A DNA stretch of 64,000 nucleotides from Chrysopilus asiliformis (GCA_964034945.1 OZ035961.1:26761684-26825683), one strand, 5' to 3'. Counted from the first letter of the stretch, positions 46,948 through 59,745 are shown. Program-made: numbers and translations. Notes: generated by a model not told the origin, from the letters alone.

Positions 46948-47731
46948 CACTCTAGAAAATTTTATTGTAATTTTACCCCTATTATCGTAGGAAACCATTT
47001 TCCTACGATAATAGGGGTAAAATTACACCGAGTCGTAATGGCTTAAAAGCTATGCATTTTTACTCATTTTGTGGCGTACAAAAGCCTCTTTTACGGGGGA
47101 ACTTTAAGCTAAATAAGAAGTAAAAGTACAATACGGGTGTAATTTTACGACATGGATGTTTAAAATTACCACATTTTTGTTGTAATTTTCCTCCTATTTG
47201 GTAGCAAAACCGCGTCTTAAAGGTGTAATTTTACGACATTTTTTGTTTAAAATTACACCGAAAATGGTATTAGAATTTCTCGGCTTATACGGTCTGCAAA
47301 AACAAAATTATTATATTATTTTTGCGGATGTTTTCACATCCAAATTTCCCGGGCATGTCTGCCATGTGGCAGGCGCCACACAGGATTTTGGTAGAGTAAA
47401 ACTCGATTCGAGTATTTATACTCCGATGCCACAAACCTTATGCGAATTATAAGGTTAAGGTTAAATTGTCCGTACAATAATGCAAAAATACCCTGCGAGC
47501 GTGTTTTTACACCAAAATGAGAGTAAAAATACGAATATTGGTCGAAATTTTACGCAAGGTTTAAAATTACCCTATTTCTAGTGTAAGATTAATGTTTTTT
47601 GGGTGATTTTACAACTTAAATGGTGTGCGAGCTAAATTCTGATTTTTTTTCGAAATTTTACGACGTTTTTGCAAATTTACCCCGTTTTTACCCCATTTTT
47701 CGGTTTAAATTCAAATTCATTTTCTACAGTG
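46948..47731. mobile_element. Element with CACTSTAGAAAAT ends
   Basis: Left CACTCTAGAAAAT and right ATTTTCTACAGTG (inverse CACTGTAGAAAAT) are flanked by TA on both sides. The interior is packed with GTAATTTTAC/GTAAAATTAC words in both orientations, with no coding potential (the frame 47198-47452 is incidental). It contains the perfect hairpin at 46966-47027. Confidence 0.65.
46966..47027. repeat. Perfect 29-bp hairpin with 4-base loop
   Basis: 46966-46994 and 46999-47027 are exact inverse complements; the loop is CCAT. The arm contains TTTTACCCCTATTATCGTAG. It lies at the left end of the element at 46948-47731 and inside the Ubx intron. Confidence 0.9.
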
Positions 47732-47734
47732 TAG

Positions 47735-49727
47735 TTAGGACCCAATTAGATCAAAAAATCATTGCAATATAATTGGCATGTGTGTAGTAATACTGATACT
47801 GATATCATTCAACACATTATAATTAAGAAATCTTGTTTCACAAGTCCTTAAATGAAGGCAATGGAAAATCTAACAACCATATAATAACAAGAATACAGCC
47901 AAGAATAAAGGCAGGCTATAAGAAACGAGTCTTGAAGACTTTCATTCGATTGAAATGAGTCTACAATTTCAAGTGAGTTGCATGTCATTGAGCAATTAAG
48001 TCCATAAGAGTATCAAAGATTTTTTTTTCATTCTGTTTGATCCCGACATTTAACTATGGAGTAGCATAAAAATTCTTTCACTTTTAGCTGTTTTATTTCA
48101 GTTACCTTTATATACAATTAACCTATCAAGGAACAGGAAAAAACGTTTAAATCCAGCAAGTAAGCTAACCATTTGAAAATAAGTTTGAAAATGGAGAATA
48201 AAACATGAAATCAGGCATGGCCAATTAAAATACTTTAAACACATTTATCGAAGGAAAATGAAGAAAATCCTTGCAACGAATGGAAAATTTATTACTTGTT
48301 AAGAAGCAATTTTTCTAAACTATACAAGTCAAATGAGATAATTAAATGCATAGCACTGTATGGAATCATACATATTCTTAAATGGACAGATATTTCTCAA
48401 TTGGAAAACCACTTTTTTCAAGCCGATTTGATGGAAAACATTTCATTTCTTTTCGGAATTCGTTTTTTTTTTGGTTGTTGTGTAAATATTTATTATCGTT
48501 AAGATTGTCCTATTAACAGGTAGCATGTGCAAGGACAAACGCGATTAAGATGCATATGTTTGGACAGATTAACGCATAAAGGAAGGCAAACTGGTCTTAA
48601 ACAATTACCACTGATCATTATAAGAGCGGTAAAACTATTTAAATTGCAGTCTTATGCCTGCCACTCTTTGATGGAATTGAATTACACGATAGGGGGAAAA
48701 AATTCACTCTAATAATGCAAGCTGGAAAATTTTCGATCTGAAGAAATGAAAAACGGTGAAAAACGAGTTGGCGATGTTTGCCTTTTTTGTATTGCAATTC
48801 AAGAGATCTTTCGAGTCAAAGAAGTTGATCGCATAAATCTTTCCAACTCAATCATAAATCAATGTCAAGCCAAAAGAATATCAGCGTTAACGATCTTCTT
48901 TGCTACATAAATAAATTTCATATATATAAATATATTATCATGTTCGTTTACAGTATTTTTATAATGAAAAATTGGAAAAAAAGGCAAAAAAAAAAAATCT
49001 TAAGCCAGAAATAAGTATGAAGATTTCAAAATATCATCATATTAACAGTGATGGCGGCGTCTTATTATTTTTTTTTTATTATTATACACCGCATATACAA
49101 GGCGTAGACTCTTCAATTCAACTCCCTTGGCAATTTTACACTCTTGTATATTTGGATTGTGTCGTTTTATTTATGAGTATTGAAACTCAACACAGCGATC
49201 GGCAAGTGCACAATTTCACAATGTTGAAAACTGATTCGCGATCATTGCATAGCAAGTTGAAGTTGGACATCTAGCTAGGAGATGATGGTGAAGTCAAGAT
49301 GAAAAATTAAGTAAAAAGATCGATCGTTTTATGATGGCGAAGTAAACATTGAATGGCCGTAGGATAATGGCGAATCGATCCATCTCAATGGTAATCGGAG
49401 ACGATCATTCCGATTGATCTTATATCGAATCATTGATTTTATTGGGTGTCTTATGCGGAGTTAAGTGGCTATAATTCAACATGATTATTATTTAAGTATC
49501 ATTGGGAAAAATCTTAACAGCAATAAAAGGCACGAGGTTGGTTGGAATTGTTGATTTTGTTAATCAAAAGGATTTCATCGTTTTTACTAGGGGAAAAAAA
49601 TTATTTGCTTCAATGCTTTTAAAATGTTGACAATTTTTGACCGGCCATATTTTTGTCCTCTGACTGTCTGGAGACAGAGATTAGTCTGTCCGTCTATCTG
49701 TCTGTCGTCGTTCGTTCGATTTTCATA
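47735..49727. other. Unique-looking intron segment
   Basis: No transposon ends recognised apart from a short GTCT/GTCC tract at about 49685-49710. The frames at 48296-48502, 48527-48712 and 48972-49274 have no domain. The last part contains the motif cluster at 49051-49371. Confidence 0.4.
49051..49371. promoter_or_regulatory. Candidate Polycomb response-like cluster in the intron
   Basis: ATGGC words (Pleiohomeotic core) at 49051, 49334, 49353 and 49367, three of them within 38 bp as GATGGCGAA, GAATGGCCG and AATGGCGAA. They are flanked by GATCGATCG and AATCGATCC and by TTTTATGA/TTTTATTGGG words resembling posterior Hox sites. This is motif-density inference only. Confidence 0.35.
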
Positions 49728-50008
49728 TACAGTAGAATCCCGATAATTCGTACCCCGATAATTCGTATATCCCGCTAATTCGTATGAATTTGCTGGTCCC
49801 TTGAAAAAATCCCTATAATTCGTATAAAGTCTATGTATTTCGGTCCCTTGGATAATTCGTATTTATTTTTGTGTTCGGGGTCGACAAAACGTTTTATAAT
49901 TCGTATTATCTGATGAAAAATCTCGTTAATTCGTATGACTCTTTCTCTTGCAATATTCGTTTGTTTTTGTTTGTGGTTAAGTCGACATCTGGCAGTTTTA
50001 TTTCAACT

Positions 50009-50821
50009 ATGCCTCCAAGAAAAGTTTATAGGTCTGTTCGATATGAGTCCTGGACTTACTCGGAGTAAAATTTTTTACTCTTTTCTGTTCGATATGAGTC
50101 CTGGACTTACTCCGAACTTACTCCGAACTTACTCCGAATTTACTCTTACTTTTAGCTGGAGTAAACTTTTGATAGCTGATATTTGTCAGACATAACCTCT
50201 CTTTTACAGTGTTTGGAAGTTAAGAAAAATTTATAAAATGTTGAAATTATGAAAATTTATATGTTGAAAATCATGACGGAGAATTTCGAGTATACCAAGT
50301 TTACAAAACAGGTTTCATGAAATACGTAAGTTTACAAAACAGGTTTCATGAAATACATTTAATATATTAAAGGACAGTTCAAACGTGACTTACTCTGAAC
50401 TTACTCCAAGTTGTTCGATAAAAACAAATTCAGAGTAAGAAAATCCGCCATTTTGTGGAGTAAAGTGAAAATACTCGGAGTAAGTCCAGGACTTATATCG
50501 AACAGACCTTATAACTCTGTTTCAGTAAAAGAAAAACAGGAGATTATTAAAGCCGTGGCAAACGGGGAAAAGCAAATCGAAGTGGCAAAACGTTTTGAGG
50601 TTCCTACGTCGACCATAACCTCAATTCTCAAGAACAGAGACAAAATCGTGTCCCTATCATCACAAAGCAAAACAAAGCGCTTCAAGAATTGTGAGTACCC
50701 AGAATTGGAAAAAGCATTGTTAAAGTGGTTTGATCAAGCGCGAAGTGCGAACATACCGGTTGGAGGAAACCTTTTGCGTGAAAAAGCTAAAGTTTTCGCA
50801 GAAAAAATGAGAATAAGCTGA
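50009..50821 (+). pseudogene. pogo-type transposase N-terminus, split by a MITE
   Basis: Codons 1-7 (MPPRKVY) lie at 50009-50029. After the MITE the frame resumes as NSVSVKEKQEIIKAVANGEK, a psq/CENP-B-like helix-turn-helix, including VPTSTITSILKNRDKI. The start of a second CENP-B-type DNA-binding domain follows (ELEKALLKWFDQARSANIPV). It stops at 50821 with no DDE catalytic domain, so only the DNA-binding half was ever present in this copy. Removing the insert and one duplication restores the frame across the split, so the transposon was still open when hit. Confidence 0.85.
50031..50508. mobile_element. MITE inserted in the pogo element
   Basis: Inverse ends GGTCTGTTCGATATGAGTCC and the inverse of GGACTTATATCGAACAGACC; homology continues into TGGACTTACTC, about 34 bp in all. 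A TTATA duplication lies at 50026-50030 and 50509-50513. The end module is repeated internally near 50084-50112, along with several TTACTCCGAA words. Non-coding. Confidence 0.85.
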
Positions 50822-51554
50822 TAGATTTAAAAAAAGACACAGCTTAAAAAAAACCTTGTTAATTCATATTTTTTCTTTTTTTACCCTCGATAATTCATAA
50901 TCCCGCTAATTCGAATATCCCGATACTTCGTATTTTTACGTCGGTCCCTTGAAATACGAATTATCGGGATTCTACTGTAGAATATTTGGCTAATTGTAAC
51001 TTTTATTGTTTTTAAAAACGTTTTTCACGTCCATTTTTTAAAAATATTTTTGAAAAAAAAATATTTTCCACTTTCACGCTACACTTTTTCTTTCCAAAAT
51101 TTGATTCACACCACAAAACTTTTTCAGAAAATTTTCGTCTGGTCAAATTCGGAAGTCTAGTCGTTGTTCTGAAGAGGCTAGATTCGACTGAAGCGGCTAG
51201 ATTCGACTGAAGCGGCTAGATTTCGATTTTATTGCCGCTTCCTTAACAATTTTCCCTTCCTTTCTTTTACTGAATTAATCTGACAAAAAAATACACGCAA
51301 TTGCCCGCCGCTCTGTGAAAACTCCAGTACAAGTGAATAAAAAAAATAGGTTCTGCGAGAAGCAAATCTTTTTCAAATCAGTAATCAATAAACCCTCAAA
51401 ATCATTGATCGATCCTACTAGTCATTGCTTTAGAATTTCACAACCAGAAGAAAATCTTGGATTTTTGAAGTTAGATATTTTGGGGCGTCCATAAAATACG
51501 TCACCGTCACGCCAATTTTACGATTTCCGCGTCCCCCATTGGTGTATTCTTTTC

Positions 51555-51757
51555 GCGATTTTTACTTTCCTCTGCTATATAGGGAAAGTGTTGTATTGTA
51601 TTCATGATGGAGACCGACTCGAGAACGGGGATAGATAGAAAATTTCTGATCAGTACGAAATCAGTTTCAGACAAAATTATGAGGATGTCCGTGCATCTGT
51701 CTGTCGGTTTGTCTGTCTGTCTGTCGATTTGTCTGTGCGTCTGTTGCGTCTGTTACC

Positions 51758-51803
<46 letters not shown>

Positions 51804-52412
51804 GATTTGTCTGTCTGTCTGTCGGTCTGCCTGTCAGTCTGGTAGTCTGTCGGTCTGTCGAGCTGTCGATCTGTCCGTTTTACGTATCTTAAGTAACTCG
51901 AGAAAGCGTTGAGCTAGCGAGCTGACATTTTTTGTGAATGAGTTTTACGAAAGTCGTAGTTTTCTGTCAACTTTTCGAAAAATTAAGTTAGCTATAACGA
52001 GTACCTACTTCCTACACAATTCTATTTTTGGAAGCCTACAGTTTTTTGGAAATTTCTCGAAAACTGTGCGCTTTTGGGAAAAATAAATACAACAAAATTT
52101 AAAGGAAATCAAATTTTCTACATTTTTTTGCTTCAACGATTTTTTTGTCTCTTCAAGGGTTTTCAACATATTTGATAAAAACCTCACAAAGTAAATATCT
52201 TTTGAAAACTTCTCGATAGCTATAAGCTTTTGAGAAATAATCCATATAACTAAATTCAAAGAAAATAAAATTTTCAATTTCTACAATTTTTCCCTTAACA
52301 TATCTTTAACTGTTCTCGAGATATTTGATAAAGTATTATTTTTTACATATTTTATCCGAAACTAAATATTGCAAAGCAAAGTTTTGTGTTGATAACAGCT
52401 GGTATTTTTTTT
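51555..52412 (+). mobile_element. F family repeat, copy 3 (longest)
   Basis: Starts TTTTTACTTTCCTCTGCTAT. A long (GTCT)n tract spans about 51695-51880; the 3' end is AATATTGCAAAGCAAAGTTT. The inverse of the 3' end gives ACTTTGCTTTGCAATA, so the ends are inverted repeats of an ACTTTCCTCTGCNATA type. The 102-codon frame at 51604-51912 is a tract by-product. Confidence 0.75.
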
Positions 52413-54410
52413 TTTGGAAGGAGTTTTTTTTTGTACCGCCGTTGTACTACCACATACTCTTCCTCCTCATCCCCCACCTCACACTTTCAGAGTGTTACGT
52501 ATTTCATAAACATTCTCATATTTTTCCCAATTTTGCAACAATAAATCATTTGAAACCACAAAAAAACATTCTACTCCAGCATTCTTTAAGATTTTCTATT
52601 ACAAAATCCTTCCAAAATCTCTGTTTAACGCTGAACCACAAAATTATATATAAATAACTTCAATTAAATAACAACGACAAATTTTAATGGTCCAAACTCA
52701 GCGATTGACCTTATAAATTTTGCCATCTTCTTTCACCACATAAACAAAACCTAAAAGAGATAAGGTGAAAATAAATAAAAACCAGCAGGGAAAAAGAGTC
52801 CAAAATGAAAATAAGTCGGGAACCTTGTCTTAAAAACTAAGAAAATAAATAAATAAAAATAAAAAGAAAACATTAAGCAACGAAACGAAATCAGGTTCTC
52901 TCCAGTTAAGCCAACAATCTTTTACACGGCATGCGGTTTCAAGGGAATTTCATTTGCAACACAACATCCTAACCTCCCAATCAACTGAAGAACACCAACC
53001 TCTCTATCCTATACCCTTTGCTAACGAAATTCAACTGTGCTGTTCACAGTTGGCGATTTTATACAATCCCGGCAAAACAGCACAAAACAGTAAAAGAAAA
53101 AAATCCTCAAGATGGTAGGTATAGGTTGCAGTGTACTGCGGGATGAAGCCTTTTCTTAAAAGGCATCCACCGCGCTCACCAACTGGATTAAAATCAATGC
53201 TTTCGATATACACTCATTACGGCATAGAACTATAGATTTGCAGAAATTATTTCAAAAAAGTCGAAGGGAAAAATGGCTGAGAAAAAAGTCTGGAAATTCG
53301 TCTTTCTCAAGTTTAAAATGCATATAGGAACCACATATAAGTTTCACAACAGCAGCAAAGTAATCCAACATCTGAAAATATATGAAATGCATTTGAAATG
53401 CACCTCTGATACTGCATGTTGGATTTTCTGTACAGAGCAACACATCATGTAGAGGAACTTTAAAAGGTTTTTTTAAAATGTTTATAAGAAAAGGTTGCAT
53501 GGCTGTAACCGTTCTTTGCCTTGAATTAGATAAATTCTCGGGCCATTCGACGAAATCTTAATTGGAATTTTAATATTTTTTGATCGAAATTAATTGGTTT
53601 AAGTTCTGCTTTGGTTTCATTTTAAACTTCCTGGTATCCTAACAAACCGGTTGTGGTTTTTGTTACTGTGTAACTGATGTCTAATCACTGAACATCCAGC
53701 AGCACAAGAGTATATATTTCTTTAAATATAAAATATCATCAGGTCTAGGAGATGTGTATACAAAAGAATCTAAACTCTGCATAAAGTAAGTAAATAGAAA
53801 TTGTTTAGAGGCTTTTCTTTGGTCTTTTTTGTGATGACAACAATCTAATGAATTCTAGTTTCATAAATCTGCATAAATTTCGCCGTACAACAACAACAAC
53901 ACAACAAAACTCTGTCGCATAGAAGCATACCCGCAGATGGGAATAGATAGTATCCACACTATACGATAGATAAGTTTTGCAAATATGTATGAATGGGCTT
54001 GCATGTATAAATAAGTAAAATGTGACTAAATGAAAAAGGGAGCCTGAAATGAAAGAGTTTTCTATATTGTTTGAAATCTGGATACAAAGGCCTCATGGCC
54101 ATAGAATAGCGAAACACGATGCGGGGCCTATGATTCCAGGAACTTTCGAGCTTGCTTCATTGTGCTATGAAATAAGGTAAGGTTAAAGGGATTAAGAAAA
54201 CTTATAGTCAGTATGATATGGCAATTTTGCGAAACGAGTCAAGTCAATAGCATTGTGATGATTTTTGAACGAAAATACTGTAAAAATTGGTGTCTCTTGA
54301 TTTGAAACATGTGGACACTTGTGATTTTCTATAATTTCACAATTTTTTTTATTTTATTAGCCATCAAAATGCATTCACAAAATTCTACGTTATTTATTTT
54401 TGTCCTTTCG
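52413..54410. other. Unique-looking intron segment
   Basis: No paired inverted ends and no gene. The frames at 53031-53213 and 53252-53500 are without domains. There is a CAACAACAAC run at about 53888. Confidence 0.4.
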
Positions 54411-55030
54411 ACACGGTTTTTACTTTGCTCTGCTATAGAGGGAAAGTATTGTATTCATGACGGAGATCGACTCGCGATCGGGAGCCGATAGAAACTTTCT
54501 GATAAGTACGAAATCAGTTTCAGGAAAAATTATCAGGATGGCTGTTACATCTGTCTGTCGGTCTGTCAGTCTTTTGGTCGTTTGGTTTTTTGGTCTTTTG
54601 GTCTTTTGGTCTTTTGGTCTTTTGCTCTTTTGGTCTTTTGGTCTGTCAGTCGTCAGTCTATCGGTGTGTTAGTCTGTCGGTCTGTCAGTTTTTTAGTCTG
54701 TCGTCTGTCGGACAGTCGGTCAGTCGGTTTGTCTGCCAGTCTGCCGGTCTATCGGTCTGCCCGTGTAACGTATCTTAAATAGTTCGAGAACTCGTGACTT
54801 AAAGCTAGCGACTTAAAGTTTGAATTTTACAAAAATCGTAGTTTTTTTTTTTTTTTTTTTGAAAAAAAAACCGTTTTTTGAAAATTTCTTGAAACCTATG
54901 CGCTTTTGAGAAAAAATGAATATAACTAAATTTAAAGGAAATCAAATTTTCTACATTTTTTGGTTTAACGGTTTTTACGTATCTTGAATGGTTTCCAACA
55001 AATTTCAAAAAGTAAATTCACTGTCAAAAA
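54411..55030 (+). mobile_element. F family repeat, copy 4
   Basis: Starts TTTTTACTTTGCTCTGCTAT; the tract has become a (GTCTTTTG)n/(GTCG)n mix at 54540-54770. The AT-rich tail matches copy 3. Three overlapping frames across the tract are not genes. Confidence 0.7.
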
Positions 55031-56008
55031 TATTTTGGCCCTGTCAAATTTTGATGGAGCACATATTTTTGCTGTTTGGGAAATACTTTATATCACCAAA
55101 AATAGCAACAATTAATAAAAAAAAACTTTGTATAAGAAAATCAAGTTTTGATCAAATCAAACGTTTTATTTCCCTTTTAACTTTATGTAGATACCACATT
55201 TAAAACAAAAAATAGTTGTTGTTAGTATTCATTTTTTCGTGTTCCTTTTTTGATTGCATCGCCAGACAATACCAGGCACTTCATAAGGTCGGTATTCTCG
55301 TATATCGTATTGGAAAGAAAACACGTTTTTTCTGATACAATGTTGCGGAACATTATAAGAAATGCTTTGTTTTGGCGAATACATTTTCATCGCTCGTGTC
55401 TTGCAAAGTTTTATAGGTTTTTTTTTTTTTTGCAAAAAGTTTTTAACAAGTTGTCATTATGAGGCATTATTCATTTTGTTTTATTTTGGTTTTTCTCCTT
55501 CTTCGCAAAATAGTAAAGAAAAAATCAAATAAAGGAAAATGTTCGTTTAGAGCAGGGGTGTTCCGTTCTCATATTAAACAGTTATCACAAGTACACCACA
55601 AAATTATTCTACTTCTCTCGAAAATATGGTGACCATACTCTCTGGATTATTCGGGACAGTTCACTATTTAGGTATTTTGTACTGGCGTTTTGGAAACTAA
55701 TTTTTTGTCAGGAATATTCCAATATAGGGTTTAAATTTACTGTATACGAAAAAAAACACCGAGCAAATATGCATAACATACGCTAGTTAGGCTGAGGCTA
55801 CTCTAAAATCACATTTTTCCACTTCCGGTGAATTTTTTCGATGTATTTGCTGCACAATCCTCATATTTGTATAATTCTAATAGATTTTTTTATAAAAAAC
55901 CTGAAAAAACCCAGAATTGTTATATGTTTTGGTTGAGACTGTGTAGCTGCAATTTGTTTAATAATAAATTTCCCCCAAGGCGCATATTTTGTATTTTTTT
56001 ATTATCTA
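55031..56008. other. AT-rich intron segment
   Basis: No gene and no clear repeat. The frames at 55229-55462 overlap on both strands and 55828-56130 runs into the next MITE. Confidence 0.4.
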
Positions 56009-56379
56009 AAGGTGCCGCTCCACATGAGAGTAAAAGCAGCTACTCGCAAATGGACACGTCTCTGAGAGTCACTCGCAAAAACTCGCGAGCTAGTTTCTGC
56101 GAGCTAGTTTCTGCGAGCTGTCAAAAGTGATTCTACTCTCTAGTCGACCCGCACCCACTGAACTCTCGGGGAGTTGCTCGCCAGATACGAACGGCGTTTG
56201 AATTTCGCTAGTAGCTCTCGAGAACTCGCCAAAGCAAGATGTCAAAAAAAATCAAGATATTGGTTTTGAAAAGAGAAAAATCGCCGAAATTAACTCTCAA
56301 ATGGACAACCTCCTGCGAGTAACTCTCGAGAGTTTTTGAGAGTTACTCGCGTATTTACTCTCATGTGGAGCGGCACCTT
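56009..56379. mobile_element. MITE with AAGGTGCCGCTCC ends
   Basis: AAGGTGCCGCTCCACATGAG and its exact inverse at the right, continuing into AGTAAA, make a roughly 26-bp perfect inverted repeat around a 371-bp body. The body is rich in ACTCTCGAGAG and GCGAGT words on both strands, so it folds back on itself. The flanking duplication is not clear. Confidence 0.8.
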
Positions 56380-58731
56380 AAGTCTTGTTTTGGTTTATAG
56401 AATTGATGCGAAAGGACGTGCGTCGACGATTTCATGGCCTCTGGTGTTGCTTGGGCTGCTGATTTTATTTACAGATTTTTTTTATGTCTAAAACATAAGA
56501 AAAGCTACAGTTGCCAGTCAAAGATTTTTCATAGATTCATATAGCTAAATTCTTTGAGATACGACCAAATTTAATAAGCAGTTTGTAGTACAGTTTTCAC
56601 TTAAAACTTAATAAAGAGCCTGAAAATCTGTACTACAAACTGCCAAAAGAAACTCAATTTTGGAAAACTAGACGTAGTGCAATTCAACACCGGGCTACAG
56701 ATATGAGTGATGTCTTTCTGCCTGCCATTCATCATTTTTTTTTTGCATCCACAAAATTGTATTAAACAGTGGTGTTTTAAAACACAAATTCCAAAATGTT
56801 GACCTGATTTTATATTCAATTTAATTAAATTGCTGCTTGTACTCCTATTGTAGTTTTCCTTTTGTCTTGACAGTGCAATAACTCACCTTCCTTGTTGTAT
56901 GGAGGAGGGATGAGAAAAAATGAGGAAGTACATTGGATACCACTCCACCATAAAGAAAAGAAAACCCGGAAAATGTTTATATACTATAACAGAAGAAAAT
57001 AAAAAAAAAAAAACGTTCCTGTAGGTATACAGATATATATATATATATATATACATACATAGAAAAGTGTATAAGGCCGAGCACATACATCACATAATAA
57101 AAAGTGGGATGGGGTAGTGATTTATCGCTCCCGTCGCTAGCGGAATTTACACAAGACGGATGGAGAAAGGTCCCAAAACGAAAACATACCATTCATACCA
57201 TCCCTGTATTACCTCCTCCCCCGCTTCACCAAAGAGTCCAAACTTCCTCCTTAGTGTTCGGGTTCCGCACAAAAGCCATAGATACGAGCATAGCTCAAAC
57301 AGTAGTACATCACCGAAAAACCGAACGAATGCCTCCAACACACATATATAATGAGTAGCTTCTGTATATATTTATGCTTCTTCCATTGCTTTAGCCCCTG
57401 AAACGTTTGAAGCCAGGGGGTGAATACTAGAGTGGGAGCCAAAAACATTTACAAAGGGAACAAGTCCTCTGGGCACATCTGAACCAAACGAAAAATCTTT
57501 TCTATAAGAAAAAGTGAGAAGAAATAAAAAGAATAACTTGAATTTTTGCTTTTTGCGAGGGTTTAAGAAACCACCCTTATCCATACAGCTGGGATTGGGC
57601 AAGGGGTGCAAACTTGTAGGCCTGTTTTACACCGGAAGATTGTAACCTTTCCTATTTCCCCTTTCTTTTGAAATCCTAACGGTTTCTTCTACTTTAGAAT
57701 ACTCTCAAAAAACAACCATCCGAAGTGAGGTAAATTAAAGCGTTTCCGAAAAAAAACGAGGAAATTTTTCAAGTAAAAAAAGTTCCCCGTTTTTCTATAT
57801 TTCACCTAACAAGAATTATTGGAATGAAACAAAAAAGAAAAAAAAGGGAAAAAATCCCGAGGATATGAGAACGCACACACTTTTACAATTAGGCACGCAC
57901 TGATACGCACTATTTTTTTTCTCTTCTTTTTCTACGTTTGCCCGCCTTTTTGTAGAATCTTCTAGTCCTAAACAATGAGCGAATAAAGAAAAACGACTCA
58001 AGGCGAGAAAAGAAAACCAAAAAAAAACGATTCCTAAGATATATTTTTGGAGAAATAAACTAAAGGGATAAGCGTGTCAAATAATTTTCTCAAAGGCGCG
58101 CAATGCCTTGTGCTTTATTCGTTTTGCCGTTATTTCTTTTATTTTTCTTCGACTCTATGTAGGGCTAAGAGCCTAGCATAAAAAAGTTGCTGTACGAATG
58201 AATATAGAGTTCGAAAAGGCAAAAGTTGAAGGCTACCAGCTAAAGCTTATTGGTGCTATTGGTAATATTAGGAAAAATAATGATCTGAATTATTAGGGTT
58301 CAAGATTTTGCGTAAATCTGATACGCGCGGTTGCATTCTTCTAAGATTGCAGCACTAATGTGGATAAAATGCCAAATGTCTGGATATTAAGGATATAAAA
58401 TGACCTATGGAAAGGTTCGTAAAATTTTCTGAGAAAAAAAATCCGGTCTTTATTAAGAATTATGCTTTTGATTAGCATTGGACCGAATGAATACAACATT
58501 GCGAATGCTTTCATTTTATTTATCTCAAAAAAAAAATTGGAGTAACATGTGATTTTCTATGACTGTTAAAACAACAATTTTGGGTCTAGAATTTAAAAAC
58601 TTTTCGCCAAACCTGCAAAAATTTGAAAAAAGAATATATAAGAACTATATAATACCCATTCGAAGACACTATAGTATTATATAATTTACCAACTAGAAAA
58701 AAAAAGCTTCAGGAAAATAACTCAATCAGTA
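56380..58731. other. Unique-looking, less AT-rich intron segment
   Basis: No transposon ends recognised. An (AT)n microsatellite is at about 57031-57050. Several 60-85 codon frames overlap on both strands at 56977-57448, reflecting lower AT content; none shows a domain or is favoured over its overlaps. This is one of the longest repeat-free stretches in the intron and a reasonable place to look for conserved enhancers. Confidence 0.4.
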
Positions 58732-59188
58732 ATGCGGCGGTCACACGACGCTGTTTTGCCAGCGCTAGTGACTGTTTGGCTGTTAGCAGCCATTTAAGCA
58801 GCACCGTGTGGACCCTAGTGCGTTGCTACTATCAGCAGCAGCGTGATGATTTTAGCAGCGCTAGTGAAGTAGAGACCGTTTTACTTTGCCAGCGCTACTA
58901 GGGATCACGTACGCCTGTCGCATGGTTTCTGAGCTGTCAAAAGTCTGATAACTGGGAAAGTTTGTTTATTGTAAGTTGTTATTTTACGTTTATTTATTTG
59001 AATTTGTGTGTAACGGTTATTATTTAAAAAATCTCCCAGATTAAAATGTCAAACCACTGTTTTGCTACTTGCCAGCGCTACTAAAATAGAAATCGGGTGA
59101 ACCCTCTCAGGCTGCTGTTGCTACTTGCTAGCGCTGCTAACCAACAGCAGCCAGCGGCTGGCAAAACAGTGTCGTCTGACCGCGGCAT
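58732..59188. mobile_element. MITE with GCGGTCACACGACGC ends
   Basis: Left ATGCGGCGGTCACACGACGC and right inverse ATGCCGCGGTCAGACGACAC, followed on both by TGTTTTGCCAGC: about 32 bp with four mismatches. The GCCAGCGCTAG word is repeated internally in both orientations. It is 457 bp, non-coding, and of a hAT-MITE type by end sequence, although the 8-bp duplication is not convincing. Confidence 0.75.
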
Positions 59189-59571
59189 AAGACATAATTT
59201 TTGGACTTTTCTTTAACCTTGGAAAATTTTTCCATAAAAAATTCCTTCCGGTGTAATTTTTCCAGATAGCTGAAATTTTTTTTCGAGCTTTCAAAATTGC
59301 TGATTTTTTTTAATCAGTAATATAATTTTTTATAATTACTGATTTTTTGAAAAAAATGATATTTTCCTATAACTCAGAAGCAGTTTGACGTTTTCATGTG
59401 TTACATAAAGATAATTGAATTTGACATCTAACAAAAAAGAATCTGTTCGTAGTAAAATAATTCTGTTTTTTCAATCCTGAAAATTTTGTGGAAACGTTTT
59501 TTTCATAATTTTTTTTTAAATCTCAGACAATTTTATGGCATTTGGACATTTCGATAAGCCGATTTGCAAAA

Positions 59572-59703
59572 TACGATAATGGGTAACAAAAAATGTTATA
59601 TGTGGCTCACAGTCCGACTGTCAAAATCAAATGAAAACCAAAAAAATGACGGTTAAAACAACGAAGTGGGCGTAATTGTATGTAAGGCACAACATTGTCG
59701 CCG
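59572..59703 (+). mobile_element. M1 fragment, copy 3
   Basis: GACTGTCAAAATCAAATGAA, AAAACAACGAAGTGGGCGTA and CACAACATTGTCGCCGTAAT match the middle and right part of 28664-29350. The left part is missing. Confidence 0.65.
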
Positions 59704-59745
59704 TAATCGACTTAAGTTGCTAAATTCCGTTGGTGTAAACGGCTC

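Larger units (their letters stand above)
49730..50977 (+). mobile_element. pogo/Tigger-type element, truncated and split
   Basis: TA at 49728-49729 and 50978-50979. Perfect ends CAGTAGAATCCCGATAATTC on both sides. Many ATAATTCGTA/CTAATTCGTA units lie inside each end, as in pogo-family subterminal repeats. The transposase frame begins at 50009 and is interrupted by a MITE at 50031-50508. Confidence 0.9.

Noticed and set aside
46966..47027. microRNA precursor
   Set aside because: Perfect pairing with a 4-base loop and only 29 bp; animal precursors are longer and imperfect. Kept only as a hairpin finding.
51604..51912. Cys/Ser/Val-rich frame (similar ones at 54457-54782, 5029-5211 and 21590-21905)
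   Set aside because: Translations of the (GTCT)n or (CAGA)n tracts of repeat families.
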